Origin: Cheiracanthium punctorium
Taxonomy: Eukaryota > Arthropoda > Arachnida > Araneae > Cheiracanthiidae
Direction: 5' to 3'
DNA length: 64,000 nucleotides
Assembly (NCBI GenBank): GCA_038373885.1
Contig: JAWZYV010019498.1
Location: 434,001-498,000, forward strand
In this document: in pieces, positions 34,223-44,854 of the stretch
Position numbering within the stretch: position 1 is the stretch's first letter
Layout: the number at the start of each line of letters is the position of its first letter
The notes under the pieces: model-generated
Database searches by the model: none
What the model saw: only the letters and a program-made list of their open reading frames with translations
Told to the model about the DNA's origin: nothing
Made by a program: the position numbers and the translations under genes

Positions 34223-35205
34223 AACATGCGTTTTGAATGCACCAACCGCTTCTTCCGGTGCCGAAAATCGTTGTCCACGTAATTTACTTTTTATGTACGG
34301 GAATAAAAAAAGTCATTGGGTGCCAAATCATGGTTTTACGGTGGATGACCCATCAATTCGATGTTTTGGCATTTTGAGAAAATCCTTTGAGCCGATGTAT
34401 TAGAGCTCGCATTGTCATGATGAAGAATTATGCGTCTCTTCTTCTGCTTTTTTCGAATTTCTCCGACGACTTCTGGCAAACAAATAGTCGTGTACCATTC
34501 AGAATTGACCGTCCTGCGTTTCTCTAACGCCACTGTCACCACGTGACCGGTAATGCCGAAGAAACAGGCAACCATTTGTTTCTATGTGCTTCTTGCTCGA
34601 ACAATTTTTGTTGGATTTTGCTCGTATTGGAAGACCCATACAGTCGATTGCTGTTTTGTTTCCGGCTCATTTGCATAGATCCATGATTCGTCACCTGTGT
34701 AGATGTTATACACAGCCTTTGATGCACCTTGATTGTATTTTGTCAGGATTTCCTTGCACCAATCGATACGAGTTTTCTTTTAAGCGTTTTTCAGATTATG
34801 CCGGATCCAACGCGAACAAATATTTTTTACGGTCAAATGTTCATGCAATATCTTATTGATGCTTGTCATACTAATGTCCAAAGACACCTCAATCTCACGT
34901 TATGTCACATGAGGATCTTGCTTAATCAGTTCTCGCACAGCATCGATATTTTCTGGCACAACAACTGATTTTGGACGACCTGCACGAAATTCGTCCTGGA
35001 TCGAACACCGACCACGATTAAATTCGTTATAGCAGCTTTTTACAGTGCTGTAAGGATGGTGCTTCTTCGCTGTATAAAGATTTAGGTTCATCAAAGCACT
35101 CTTGTCTTGACAATCCACGTCGAAAGTTATGAAAAATAACTGCACGAAAATCTTCACGAGTCAACTCCTTTTTTTTAACGAGATGAATTTTTAAATTTCC
35201 TGTAA
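34223..35205 (-). pseudogene. Mariner transposase relic with several frameshifts
   Basis: Read right to left on the minus strand, the pieces follow mariner order. First comes an N-terminal part (35205-35027; LTREDFRAVIFHNFRRGLSR), then STVKSCYNEFNRGRCSIQDE and GRPKSVVVPENIDAVREL (35060-34900). Next is a middle part around 34720-34560 and the catalytic region RRIILHHDNASSNTS (34460-34400), then a C-terminal stretch to about 34223. The frame changes at least three times and stops interrupt the middle, so it is dead. No TIR is evident at either end. Confidence 0.88.
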
Positions 35206-36998
35206 ACAACACAAATAAAGCTGAAAAGTCAAATCGTTCCGAAGAATTTATGTTTACAAATATCAAATTTTCGATTTAAATCGTCTGCGATGGCCTAGCA
35301 ACGCTTTCTTTTACCAAGGCCAGAAATATAAATAGAAACCTACGTATCTTTAAATATTAATCGAATAATTCATCGTTATCCGTTTAAAAAGCATAAACAT
35401 TTCTTTTTCTGTTTCTTACATTTCCTTATCATAGTAGCAGAAAACATTATTGTCACTTAACATGGTAAATTTAAAAAATAGCTGTAATAGTTTTTCTAGC
35501 TCTCACACTGCTAAATTAAGAATAACAATAATTACGACAGTAAGAAAATCTATTGTTTTAACTTTTGAGCTACTAAATTCAACGTTCAAAAGATAACTTG
35601 CTGTTTTAGATTTACATATTATAGCGCACAATACGTTGAACGACTAGACACTGCAGTGATATGTGGCATTACCGGAAAAATTAATAATACTTTTAAAGCT
35701 ATATCCTCGTGCCGTACTATCAAATCTTAATTATAAAAAAACCTCACTGAGGAGAGTGGCTTTGAATGAAGGTTTGTAGTACCACAAATGAAACAGGTAA
35801 CTAAAATGAAACAGGTACAGCTACAAATAGAAAAGTAAATCTGTAAAAGTTAAAGATTGATAATTTTTTTAAAAATCATACCACTAAGTATAAACTTAGA
35901 ACCATAACTAAATCTCTTAAATATTCCATGGAAACCCATAATAAAACTCAATTTTTACATTCATTATTTATAAGAAATTTTTTGATAACCATTCTGTTTT
36001 TTTTCTCAATTCCACTACCTTTTCAAAGTCTAATTTCTACGTAATTTTGCCGTAAAAAACAAGAACAAAAATTGATAAAAATTACATATTTCTAAAATAG
36101 CAGAAGCTTTGAAAGGAAATTTTGCATCATTAAATAATTCTAAAAAAATAAATAAGAAAGAAATATCTTTTCAAGCAACTTTAGTTAATTTGAAGTATCT
36201 TTGTCCAAGAAAACTTTTGCTATGTTTAATTAAATTTCTTCCTTTGAAGCGATTTAATATTTTTAAAAGCTTTTTCTGTTTTTATGATTTTTTTACTTCG
36301 CTAAAAGAAACATTTATGCAAATTTCGATTTTTAGTAAGCAAACATTAATTTTAAAAAATTTCAGATTGATATCCTCAGAATGTATTTTACATGAGTAAA
36401 GTGAGTAGAACGTTTCATTTTTTTTTATAAAAGCTTTTCAACAAGATCGCATTTCCGGGTTAAAAGGAAATGTTCAATACTTAAATATTAATACTAAGTT
36501 ATTTCACAGTAACGACAAAATACTCTAAAATTACACCTTTCTTTTTGATGATTTTTTTAGGAAGAAAAAAAAAAACCTTCGTTTGGTTTTTTAAGAGAAG
36601 AAAACATTTCGAAAATAATTTCTCAAGCTAACTATACTAAAATTTATCATAATTAAAAAAGTTCTTTAAGAATTGAATATTTTGTATTAAGTGAAAACAG
36701 TCGTTTTAAAACCTTAGAAAAATAGCTGATAATACATATAAAACATTTGTAAACGTATTAATTCTATTTTTGTTCAAGAAAATGTTAAACATTTTAAATG
36801 AACTTTGTGGATCTTACTATACGAGTTTTCTCTATCGGTTCTGCACAAAACGAAACACCTTTATTTAAAAAAAAATGATATGCAAAAATTGTGCATAATA
36901 TTACATTCATGGATGTCCCTGAATTCATGGACCAAACTTCAAGGCTTAGTGAAACCAACGAAACAATATCACCTTTCACAGAAGCCTACCTATTAAGT
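35206..36998. other. AT-rich DNA, no gene
   Basis: No supported feature. An open frame at 36109-36399 is Lys/Phe/Leu-rich, as expected from base composition, and has no motif. Mono-A and mono-T runs are frequent. Confidence 0.5.
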
Positions 36999-37010
36999 TT
37001 AAGGCTTTAA

Positions 37011-37235
37011 TTTGTTTGTGTGATTATGCAAAGCTACGCTAGGGCGATCTGACAAGAATGGGAAGTGCCTTGGTAGGAAGACTTTCTAAGGAGTACTAAC
37101 ACTAAATCACGTTACATCAGGAAAACTCTAGACAGTTAGATCGACAGCTGTGCGATGAGTCCCGAATCCGGGACCTTCACACTTACGCCGTTTACCATTT
37201 TCAGTGACATAACTACTGTGCCATGGTGAGGCCAC
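37011..37235 (-). mobile_element. tRNA-derived SINE, family S1 copy 2
   Basis: This is the same order of landmarks as 12307-12537 on the minus strand: a tRNA-like head at 37235, the ggtcccggattcggg B-box region, then tctaactgtctag and the ccaaggcacttccc tail region. An exact 12-bp duplication, ttaaggctttaa, flanks it at 36999-37010 and 37236-37247. Length is 225 bp. Confidence 0.9.
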
Positions 37236-37840
37236 TTAAGGCTTTAAATATTACTCTCAAAGAATGGATTTTACAACACAGCTTCGGCACCATTCCGGCT
37301 ACGAACTGGATAGAACAATTAACATTTTTTACTTTCTTTACAAATTTTACAGAAATAAATACAAAATAACAGAAATTAAAAAAAAACAAAATTTTGATAA
37401 GGAACCAAACAGAAGAAATAAAATGGGGATTTAAAAAAAAATATGTATGTATAAATAAATTTTGGAGCAGTGGAAAATTAATAAAAACCGTTTCTTTTAC
37501 GCGTAATTTAAGATAAATTAGATAGATTAATAAATTTTTACGTAGAGAAAAAATAAAACCCTTCTTTACGTTTAGAATAAAAGATAAAGTATTTGTAAAT
37601 TTAGAGTAGAAGAAAGAAATACGTTAAGTAGAAGAAATTCTTAAATTTTTGTAGTATGAAACTAAATCTTATATTTTGAAGTGTATTATAAACTGTAGAG
37701 TAAAAGAATATATATATATATATAAGAACAGGGTAGTTATTAATTAACGTGAGGTGTTCAGAGCCCTCTAGCGAGTAAAGTATTGGACGAAACCTAACCA
37801 AATTTGATGAGCATGCATAGTAGACCATGGGATTTTGATT

Positions 37841-38235
37841 AAAAAAAAATAGTTCCAAACTTTGCCACTGGGGCAATTTTGGCGCTGCGAAGGTGTATTA
37901 GCGTAAATATTGAATAGTTAATTGACAAACAATGCAGCAAACATCAATTTTACTTACAAATTTGGTTCAATATGCGCACCACTGGTAAATACCAAGAACT
38001 GCATACGATGCACGACATTTTCTGCTGCCGCTCGCAGCATATCAGAGTTGATTTGCCTCACGTGTAACGTTATTCGATCCTTTAACGTTGCGATATCGGA
38101 GACATGTCCTTGATAAACAACACCTTTAAGAAATCCCACAACCCAAAATCGCAAGGATTGAGATCGGGGGACCTCTGGGGCACTTTTGCAGCGCCAAAAT
38201 TGCCCCAGTGGCAAATTTTGGAACTATTTTTTTTT
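37841..38235. repeat. 48-bp inverted repeats enclosing a transposase fragment
   Basis: Bases 37841-37888 are the reverse complement of 38188-38235 with one mismatch, ending in long A and T runs. The inner 300 bp hold the transposase piece annotated separately. The arrangement looks like a small foldback formed from part of a transposon. Confidence 0.88.
37954..38214 (-). pseudogene. Tc1/mariner-superfamily transposase, C-terminal fragment
   Basis: The frame includes PRSQSLRFWVVGFLKGVVYQ, close in style to the 'PRSPDL..CDFWLWGYLK' region of a DDE transposase family common in arthropods. It then continues with LKDRITLHVRQINSDMLRAA and VVHRMQFLVFTSGAHIEPNL, the expected C terminus. The last catalytic position is damaged (SQSLRF where SPDLxPCDF is expected). 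The N-terminal part of the same kind of protein is on the opposite strand at 39180-39700. Confidence 0.75.
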
Positions 38236-38240
38236 TTTTT

Positions 38241-39150
38241 TTTGACTCCCTACTAATTCAAATTTTGCATTCTATCACGTGTGTTCCTCGGCTGGTGGCA
38301 GAGCAGTGCTTGTTCGTTCATTTCGCAGTCTTCCTTTGAAATCTGACCGCAGTTAAGGAGTGAGAAGTGACCTCAGGCATGTGTATATCTATTTCACATG
38401 CATGCTTGTAACTTGCTCCTTTGTCTAGTAAACAAAAGGAAAATTTCTATTCTCAATACTTAAAATCGTTAGGTACTGTTGAACTTGTAGGGAGGGACAG
38501 AGATTAATTAAACATTTCTTCAGCAGGGGATATATAGTATCCCTGGCAGGGATCAATTAATATTTCTCTAGCCAGGGATATTACATTCTTCAGCCGAGGA
38601 CGATCTCCGGCATCACCCCCGTCAATTCGCACCCTGACATTGCAGTGAGTGCTAAAATGTTCGACTATAAACAGCGATAAAGCTTAGGAAGTGTTGATTC
38701 TGTGACCGGGGTATACTGTGGCCGGTAGAGGGCAGTGGCACAAACAGTTACGCTTACGTTTTTGTTAAAGATTTTCAGAGTAACCGACATACAAATTTAG
38801 TGACGTAGCTAAATAAAAGAATTTTTGATGAAGAGATGAATTTTGAGAGAAAAAGACATTGAATTCGGAGTTTTATTTAGTTTGTATTATAAAATTATCT
38901 GAAAAGCAATTTCATGGTGTGGTATTACATAAACTTCAAACAGTTCTTCTCTGCTAGGGAATACTGTTCATAATGGAGCAATTTTTGTTCTTTCAGATAG
39001 CAGATGTGTATCTTATGGGGTTGAGAATTGTAATGAAAGAAATTTTTTAAGGTTTACTGTGAAAGCTTCCTGAATAGGACAAAGTAGAATCTTAAAATGT
39101 TTTCGCGTGGACACCGCCATCTTTGCCAAAGCGGCTCATTTCACATAAAG
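38241..39150. other. Less AT-rich segment, unassigned
   Basis: This stretch has higher G+C than its neighbours. It has a repeated cagggga/ccctggc theme at 38525-38600 (ggggatatatagtatccctg; tctagccagggatatta). It could be part of a retroelement leader or LTR, but no second LTR, primer-binding site or polyprotein is visible. Confidence 0.35.
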
Positions 39151-39179
39151 AGAGCGGTTTCCGTTCACTCGAAACATGC

Positions 39180-39720
39180 AAGAGTTCCAAAAATTTAAAA
39201 ACGTATTCTGAGAGACATTGAAGATAATCCAAGTTCACAGTCTCGCACAAGATCGATTGCACAAACTAACAGCGTGAATAAAAACATCTTTTGGAAAATT
39301 TTGTACAAGGAAATACTTTTCCATACCATTTACACAGAATGCTAGCACTAAATGCAGCTTATTTTCCTCAGAGCGTAGATTTCAGTCGCTGGATTTTGCA
39401 GCAGAATATACTCACTCCGAGCTTCCTTGCAAATGAACTTTCCACAGATGAGGCCACCTTTGTGAAAGACGGAGATTTTAATTTGTACAATCCCCATGTG
39501 TGGGCCTACCTCTAACCCACATCCAAGATACAAGATCGCTTCTGAAACATGATAAATCGAAACATTATGTTATGGGGAAAATATTACTAGAAATACTTGA
39601 CTGACAGTGTTCCAGTTGCTGTTCAAACTGGTTTCAGCAAGATTGGGGCTCCAGCTCTCGCAGTAATGTGCGCAGTTGCCTCAATGCTGCATTTGGCCTC
39701 AGATGGATGAAACGAGGTTG
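39180..39720 (+). pseudogene. Transposase relic of the same family as 37954
   Basis: The best-preserved part (39291-39515) reads FPYHLHRMLALNAAYFP then FSRWILQQN and LANELSTDEATFVKDGDFN, ending NPHVWAYL. The TDEATF motif carries the first catalytic Asp. Upstream, 39185-39290 continues the N-terminal region in another frame. Downstream pieces to 39720 are broken by stops. It is dead and lacks TIRs. Confidence 0.75.
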
Positions 39721-39867
39721 AACAGTTACTTATACAGCACTTTTACCATATTGATCAGGTATAGATGTTTGTTTTTTTTTTATGGGGACAAGGCCGGACG
39801 CTCGTCTTCAGCACCCCAGGTGAGTCTGATGAAAATTTCATTTCAAAACTTTCAGTTACTGATGCAA

Positions 39868-40830
39868 CCAGTGACGTAAAATACACGGGTATTTATTTTT
39901 AAAGCTAAATACATAAATTGGGTATTTATCTGGGTATCTTTTTCGTATAAAACACAGAAAACAATAATAAAAAACTATATTTTTATTACTTTCTCTGCGT
40001 ATACATTTTCTTAATTTTAATTTGAAAGATGCTATCTTTCATAATTCTGATATGTTACACACGCACGTATTTCCCGAACACTTGCAGAAGTACCTGGCAA
40101 CGCTGAAAGGGCACACAAATCACTTGCTAGACGCTACCAAGCATTAGTAGAGGCACAGTTGAGTGAACGTTTACTATAATACTATGTAAATAAAGAGGTT
40201 TTTTTTTAAGCATTCCCTGCTTTTCCTCCTACATTTTTTTTTTTTCGGACTCCACATTGCCAGACAAAAATATGAATCTTTAGGTGTATTTTATCTGCTA
40301 TTAAAGCTTGGCCCATGAATTTGGGAACGACCTATAACTGAAATTTTCTGAGAAACATTTCTGTACTTTAAAATTTGTTTCTTCTTAAAAAAATCAGAAA
40401 AATAACAGAGGAAGGAAAAATGAAGTTTCAACGCGTTTGAGATATCTATGGGAAAAAAAAATCTACTTAGTTTATGAATTTTCCTTTTATTCACATTATG
40501 GTAATTTTACGTACAAGAATGCTATTTACTATTATTTTGATTGGGGATTTTTTTACAACTATCTGCTAGTTTACTAAATTAAAATTTTTATGAAACATCA
40601 AAAAGATAATAATTATTAATAGTAACAGAAGTGAAAAAAATCACAAAGGTAAATCTAAAGGTTCGATTGTAAGAAGCTGTAAGCAGAATAAATATAACTA
40701 ATATTTTTTGATGCGTTTTGAAAATTTGAAATTCTTTTTTACACAGCATTTTAATTAAATTAAAGCTCTGTTATGAAATATATACGCTTTTGATTAATAT
40801 AATATACAAAATGCTTAATAGTAGATGAAA
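39868..40830. other. AT-rich DNA, possible hAT end at 39869
   Basis: The stretch cagtgacgtaaaatacacgg at 39869 looks like a hAT terminus, but no partner or 8-bp duplication was found downstream. The remainder is AT-rich with no gene. Confidence 0.35.
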
Positions 40831-40843
40831 AAAATGCATTTAA

Positions 40844-41337
40844 CCCTCTCGTCACCGAATTATGAAAAATCTGTCTAGCATTTAATGCATCTGAAATACT
40901 ATTATAAATCATGCAAAAATATTTTTTTCTAATTTCGATTAATATTAGATTTTTATAATATTAATTTCTGCATTTTCGAAGCATTTTGTTATGCTAAAAT
41001 TAATTTAAAAGGATGCACATATTAGGTAAAGGTTGAGGAATAAGAAAAAAGCTGTACTTACCTTAAAAAGAAAAAAAAAACGGTAAAAAAGCAGCGTAAA
41101 TATTTTCTTAATTTTTCTCCTGAAACAATGAAGCGAAAACTGTAAAAATGATCTAAATTGACTAGTACTTCAATCTAGGCATGATTTCTGCATCTAGTTA
41201 AGAGCCTCATATACTTTCTACATGAATTAATGATATTGATATCACTGAAAGAAAAAAATACTAAATTTAATTGTTTTCTCTCTAGATATTGCTATTTGAA
41301 GTAGGAGCCTCATATGAGGTTGAGGGTGACGAGAGAG
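40844..41337. mobile_element. piggyBac-like MITE, 494 bp
   Basis: It begins CCCTCTCGTCACC and ends in the inverse of CTCTCTCGTCACC, with TTAA at 40840-40843 and 41338-41341. No coding capacity. The ends differ from the TTAA MITE at 14184, so two piggyBac-like families are present. Confidence 0.8.
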
Positions 41338-41341
41338 TTAA

Positions 41342-42364
41342 GTAAAATAATTTGTTCTAGGAATTGATAAAAGTATATGTGTAAGTAATGATAACAATAC
41401 ACTTTCGTATAGTTTATTAAATTTATTGCTCATTCATTCATGAGGAATGTAAGTCATGTACAAGTATATGAGCATTCAATACAATTTAAGAGCCCTCAAA
41501 ATTATAAAATCGTGATAATAAAACATTTACAAATTTGAATTTCTCTTAAAATGGATAATAACTTTTTGTGAGAAATAGCTAGATTTCCAAGTCGCAGACA
41601 ACCGTTAAATAAAAAGTAACGATTAACAGGTGCATTTATTTGTGGGTAATGAGTTAATAATACTTTTCAATCGCATGGGAATTGCATCCATTATTACATC
41701 TTTTACCTTACTTGCATTCTCTGGGACAGAACACCCAACCTCCAGGACTGCTGCAGCTGCTCTTAACCACTAGACGGTATATTACGTGTCAGCCAGTTGC
41801 TAAAGATTGAAGTAAAGGCAAAGAATTTTCGGAATGGGACTTGGGGAAATTTTTAAGATACGTTGAAGTAATATTAAGCGTTTCGTGACACATATTTTTA
41901 AATCTATGAAAGTAAACTTGAAATATTACATCGTTACGAATATAAGTCTTTTATTGCAAGTTTATAAATTATATTTATTAGAATTATTTAATGAATTAGA
42001 CATTTTATGATACAGGAAAATATATTGCATATAAACTAATGTTTTCATTCGGCAGGCTGACAGTAAAAAATTACTCAGTAGAGACAAGAATTTAACTGAA
42101 TAGAGATTATTCATTCCTTTAACCCCCCCCCCCTTTCCTACTTGTTTTTTTGAGATATGCTATTCTAAAGAGTTCTTTTGTTGGGATGTTTAGATTTTCG
42201 GGTGGTAATGTGGACAGAACAGATTATCGACATTTCTGCCTAGAATGAATAGACGATCTCTCGTGGAAATACCTGACACATCTGTTTTAAAAGTAAGGCA
42301 ATGGCTGTTTTTGGCTTAAAGCCCATTGACCTCACTAGAGTCCTAGGCCTGTACGAGGAAAATC
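41342..42364. other. AT-rich DNA, no gene
   Basis: No supported feature. A C9 tract lies at about 42123. Confidence 0.45.
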
Positions 42365-42719
42365 TAAATCAAGCTTGACATTTCCTTGAATTTGACGTAT
42401 TAATACAAGCTTGATTTTAACTTGATTTTAGCTTTCGAAAGTGCGCAGTGATGGCACCATCTGTGAAAGAGAATGGACATTAATTGTCTAGCGTTCCTCA
42501 AATTTGCTGAAAGTTCGTAAAATATGTGTTTAATTTTATTACCAGTGCCATATTACCGGCAGGGCAAACGGGGCAACTGCCCAGGGCCTACTGATTTTAG
42601 GGCCCAAAAATCTTACATCTTACACTTTGTAATTTTAAAATAAAATTACAAAGGATAAAAAAAAATTCAGAAGTTAAATAATTTTTTTTAATTATAAAGT
42701 ATGAACAACGAAAATAATT

Positions 42720-42844
42720 TTTTTATTTATTTCCAATGCAGCAGGCGAGCTTGAACACAATTCTATCGCCAGGTGGATACAGAGCACAAATTACACAGGA
42801 AAAGCACACAAAGAAAGCACACAAACAGGCAATTCAATAAAAAC
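42720..42844 (-). mobile_element. 125-bp retroposon 3' fragment
   Basis: It is present in copy 1 only; copy 2 shows the uninterrupted site gaaaataattcaaattt. The exact 9-bp duplication aaaataatt lies at 42711-42719 and 42845-42853. On the minus strand it ends in ggaaataaataaaaa, an A-rich tail, so it is a 5'-truncated LINE or SINE copy. Confidence 0.88.
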
Positions 42845-43121
42845 AAAATAATTCAAATTTACATTTGTATAAATTAATTTAAACTTATTTTTAATTCTTC
42901 GAAATGCTCTATATGGATATAGCATACCAATATGTAGGAAAATAACTAACCACATTTGTAAAGAGAATTTTTAGCGTTAAAAAATAGCAAAATTTTTCAA
43001 TTATTTGTTATTTTAAGAAATATTTACGAAAATGACTAAAATGTTTGTATTCCATACATGTTAGCAACTGTGATATAGCATTTCGAAGTAACGTTTAACT
43101 ATCTGTTTCTTTGATTTCAGA

Positions 43122-43191
43122 TTACTTAACACAAAATTTGTGTTAAGTAAGTAAACCCATTCTTAACACAAAATTTGTGTTAAGAATGGGT
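43122..43191. repeat. Two adjacent near-perfect hairpins
   Basis: The region 43122-43150 has 14-bp perfect arms around one central base; 43155-43191 has 18-bp perfect arms around one central base. Both share the core taacacaaaatttgtgtta. Copy 2 of the host element keeps the first hairpin and has lost 43164-43553, so one deletion end falls inside the second hairpin. Confidence 0.92.
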
Positions 43192-43875
43192 AAGGTATTT
43201 AAAAAAGTGTCAGTATGAACCGATCATAATTTTTTTTTGAGGGGGGTGGTTTATTGCAAAGGGCCCAATTTTTTTTCTTCTAAACGGGGCCCACAGTTGT
43301 CTTGATCGGGCTCTGTTTATTACGCACAAAACCTAGACATTAGAACACGCAAGGGGAAGGAATGAATGGGATAAGCCCCTGTGAAGTGTAACACGAGGGG
43401 AGTTTTAGTTTTATTTACATCTAATTAACATTAGTAATTCTATTAACTAATTAATTAGCCCTAAAAATAAATTTTAATATAATTAACACAATTTAGTTAA
43501 TATACACTTCACTTTATGGGTGGTTCACCATATAATTAAAAAAAAAAGATTCTATATTTCCAAATATGGAAATTCTTCAAAATAAAATACAATTATACTA
43601 CGAAATTGATTTCAAAATCAGTCGTTTGTCTCGATTTTAGCCAGCAGTATTGCTCATGAGTGTTGCGGTACTGAAAGTTTTAAAATGTGTGCTGCTCTTA
43701 AGTTTATATTATGCTTATTTCCCTATTAGTAGAGTCTCTAAATCACACATAACATTATTTTAATTTTGATGCATCCCATGGAAAAATAAAAAATGAAACA
43801 AATAACATATCGCCCACTTATCAATCTGGCCAGAAAACGGCGTGTTAGTCACTTCAAACTGTAGTCATACCTGTG

Positions 43876-43948
43876 CGAGGTTTAGTAGCTGAGCGGATAG
43901 CGCGCTCGCCTGCCAACCGAAAGGTCCCGGGTTCTATTCTAGCGACGG
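43876..43948 (+). ncRNA. tRNA-like Pol III module in AAGCTT element, copy 1
   Basis: An A-box-like tagctgagcggatagcg is followed by gctcgcctgccaa and a B-box-like cccgggttctattctag, with tRNA-like spacing. The gctcgcctgcca run resembles a glycine tRNA, but the acceptor stem does not close, so a working tRNA is unlikely. A conserved hairpin-forming segment (ggggcg...cgcccc) lies 110 bp downstream. It may be an old SINE carried inside the transposon. Confidence 0.6.
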
Positions 43949-44854
43949 ACATTTGATGGAAACATATTAAATTAAATTGAAATTTCAGCGTAGAGGGGAA
44001 AATGCGTGGTAAAGTAAAATATGTGGGGCGAGTTCGCCGACCGGCGCCCCGTGTATCTAGGAAAATTTTTTTAGGAAAATATTTTAAGCTTGAAATTAAG
44101 CTTGTTATGTCAAGCTTGATATGTCAAGCTTAATGCAAGCTGGGCAAGTGTAAACTAGAACACTTGATTCAAGCTTGCATTAAGCTTACACGCTTGAAAA
44201 TTTCAAGCTTAATTCAAGCTTATTGACTTGATAAATCAAGCTTGCTGCAAGTTTGATGCAAGTTTGCTGTGCTGTCTGGGCGAATGCTTGCTTCTGCTGC
44301 TAAACATACAGAAGATGTTACTTTGTTATTATAATGTTTTAAAATTTTGTTCCACAAAATTTTGTTTTCCTGATATAGCTTTCCCTCTATGTTAATTTAT
44401 GGTTTTAAAAAAATAGTAATGCAATGTTTATTTTAGTATAAAATGATAACTTGAAATAAAACGTGTCTTATTAATCGTGAAATTGACTTATTGTGAGATG
44501 TAAGAATTATGAAATTTATAGATTTTTGTATTTTTAATTCTACATTCAAAATTGCTAATTGCTCGAATTCTAATTTTCAAAGTTGCATTTAGGAGAAAAA
44601 AAAATTGTATACCTCTTTATTTAACAATATTTTGACACTTATATATCATTAATTAAGAAATGATATAATAAATTTAAATAATAGACATTTTATAACACTA
44701 TGTAATTTTTACATATTAACTCATTTTTCTAAATTTTACTTTTTTAAAATTTTGAGTATTTTAAGAGCGTTATACTGGGGCAATGTTTTTATAAATAGTT
44801 TAGGGTTACATATAAAACTAAAATCGTTATTTTAACCTATTCCTTATTTTAAGT

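Larger units (their letters stand above)
42543..43315. mobile_element. hAT passenger inside the AAGCTT element
   Basis: The ends are CAGTGCC on the left and GGGCTCTG on the right (inverse CAGAGCCC). The exact 8-bp duplication tttattac lies at 42535-42542 and 43316-43323. Length is 773 bp including a later 125-bp insertion. The left end and the left flank are also present in the second AAGCTT copy at 52336, so the hAT inserted before the host element multiplied. Confidence 0.9.
42365..44280. mobile_element. AAGCTT-array composite transposon, copy 1 (left end lost)
   Basis: It is collinear with 52055-53576. The right terminus is GTGCTGTCTGGG at 44269-44280; the first ~12 bp of the left end are missing or replaced. 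The last 200 bp hold nine AAGCTT hexamers, mostly within tcaagctt. The interior carries, in order, a 773-bp hAT passenger with its own target duplication, a conserved block (atggaaattcttcaaaataa), and a tRNA-like segment. Copy 1 alone also has a 125-bp retroposon tail inserted in the hAT. No transposase is encoded. Confidence 0.78.

Noticed and set aside
38500..38720. LTR of a retrotransposon
   Set aside because: There is no second LTR, primer-binding site or polyprotein; only local repeat-like texture.
43876..43948. Functional tRNA gene
   Set aside because: The A and B boxes are present, but the acceptor stem does not pair, and a diverged copy sits at the same place in the second transposon.
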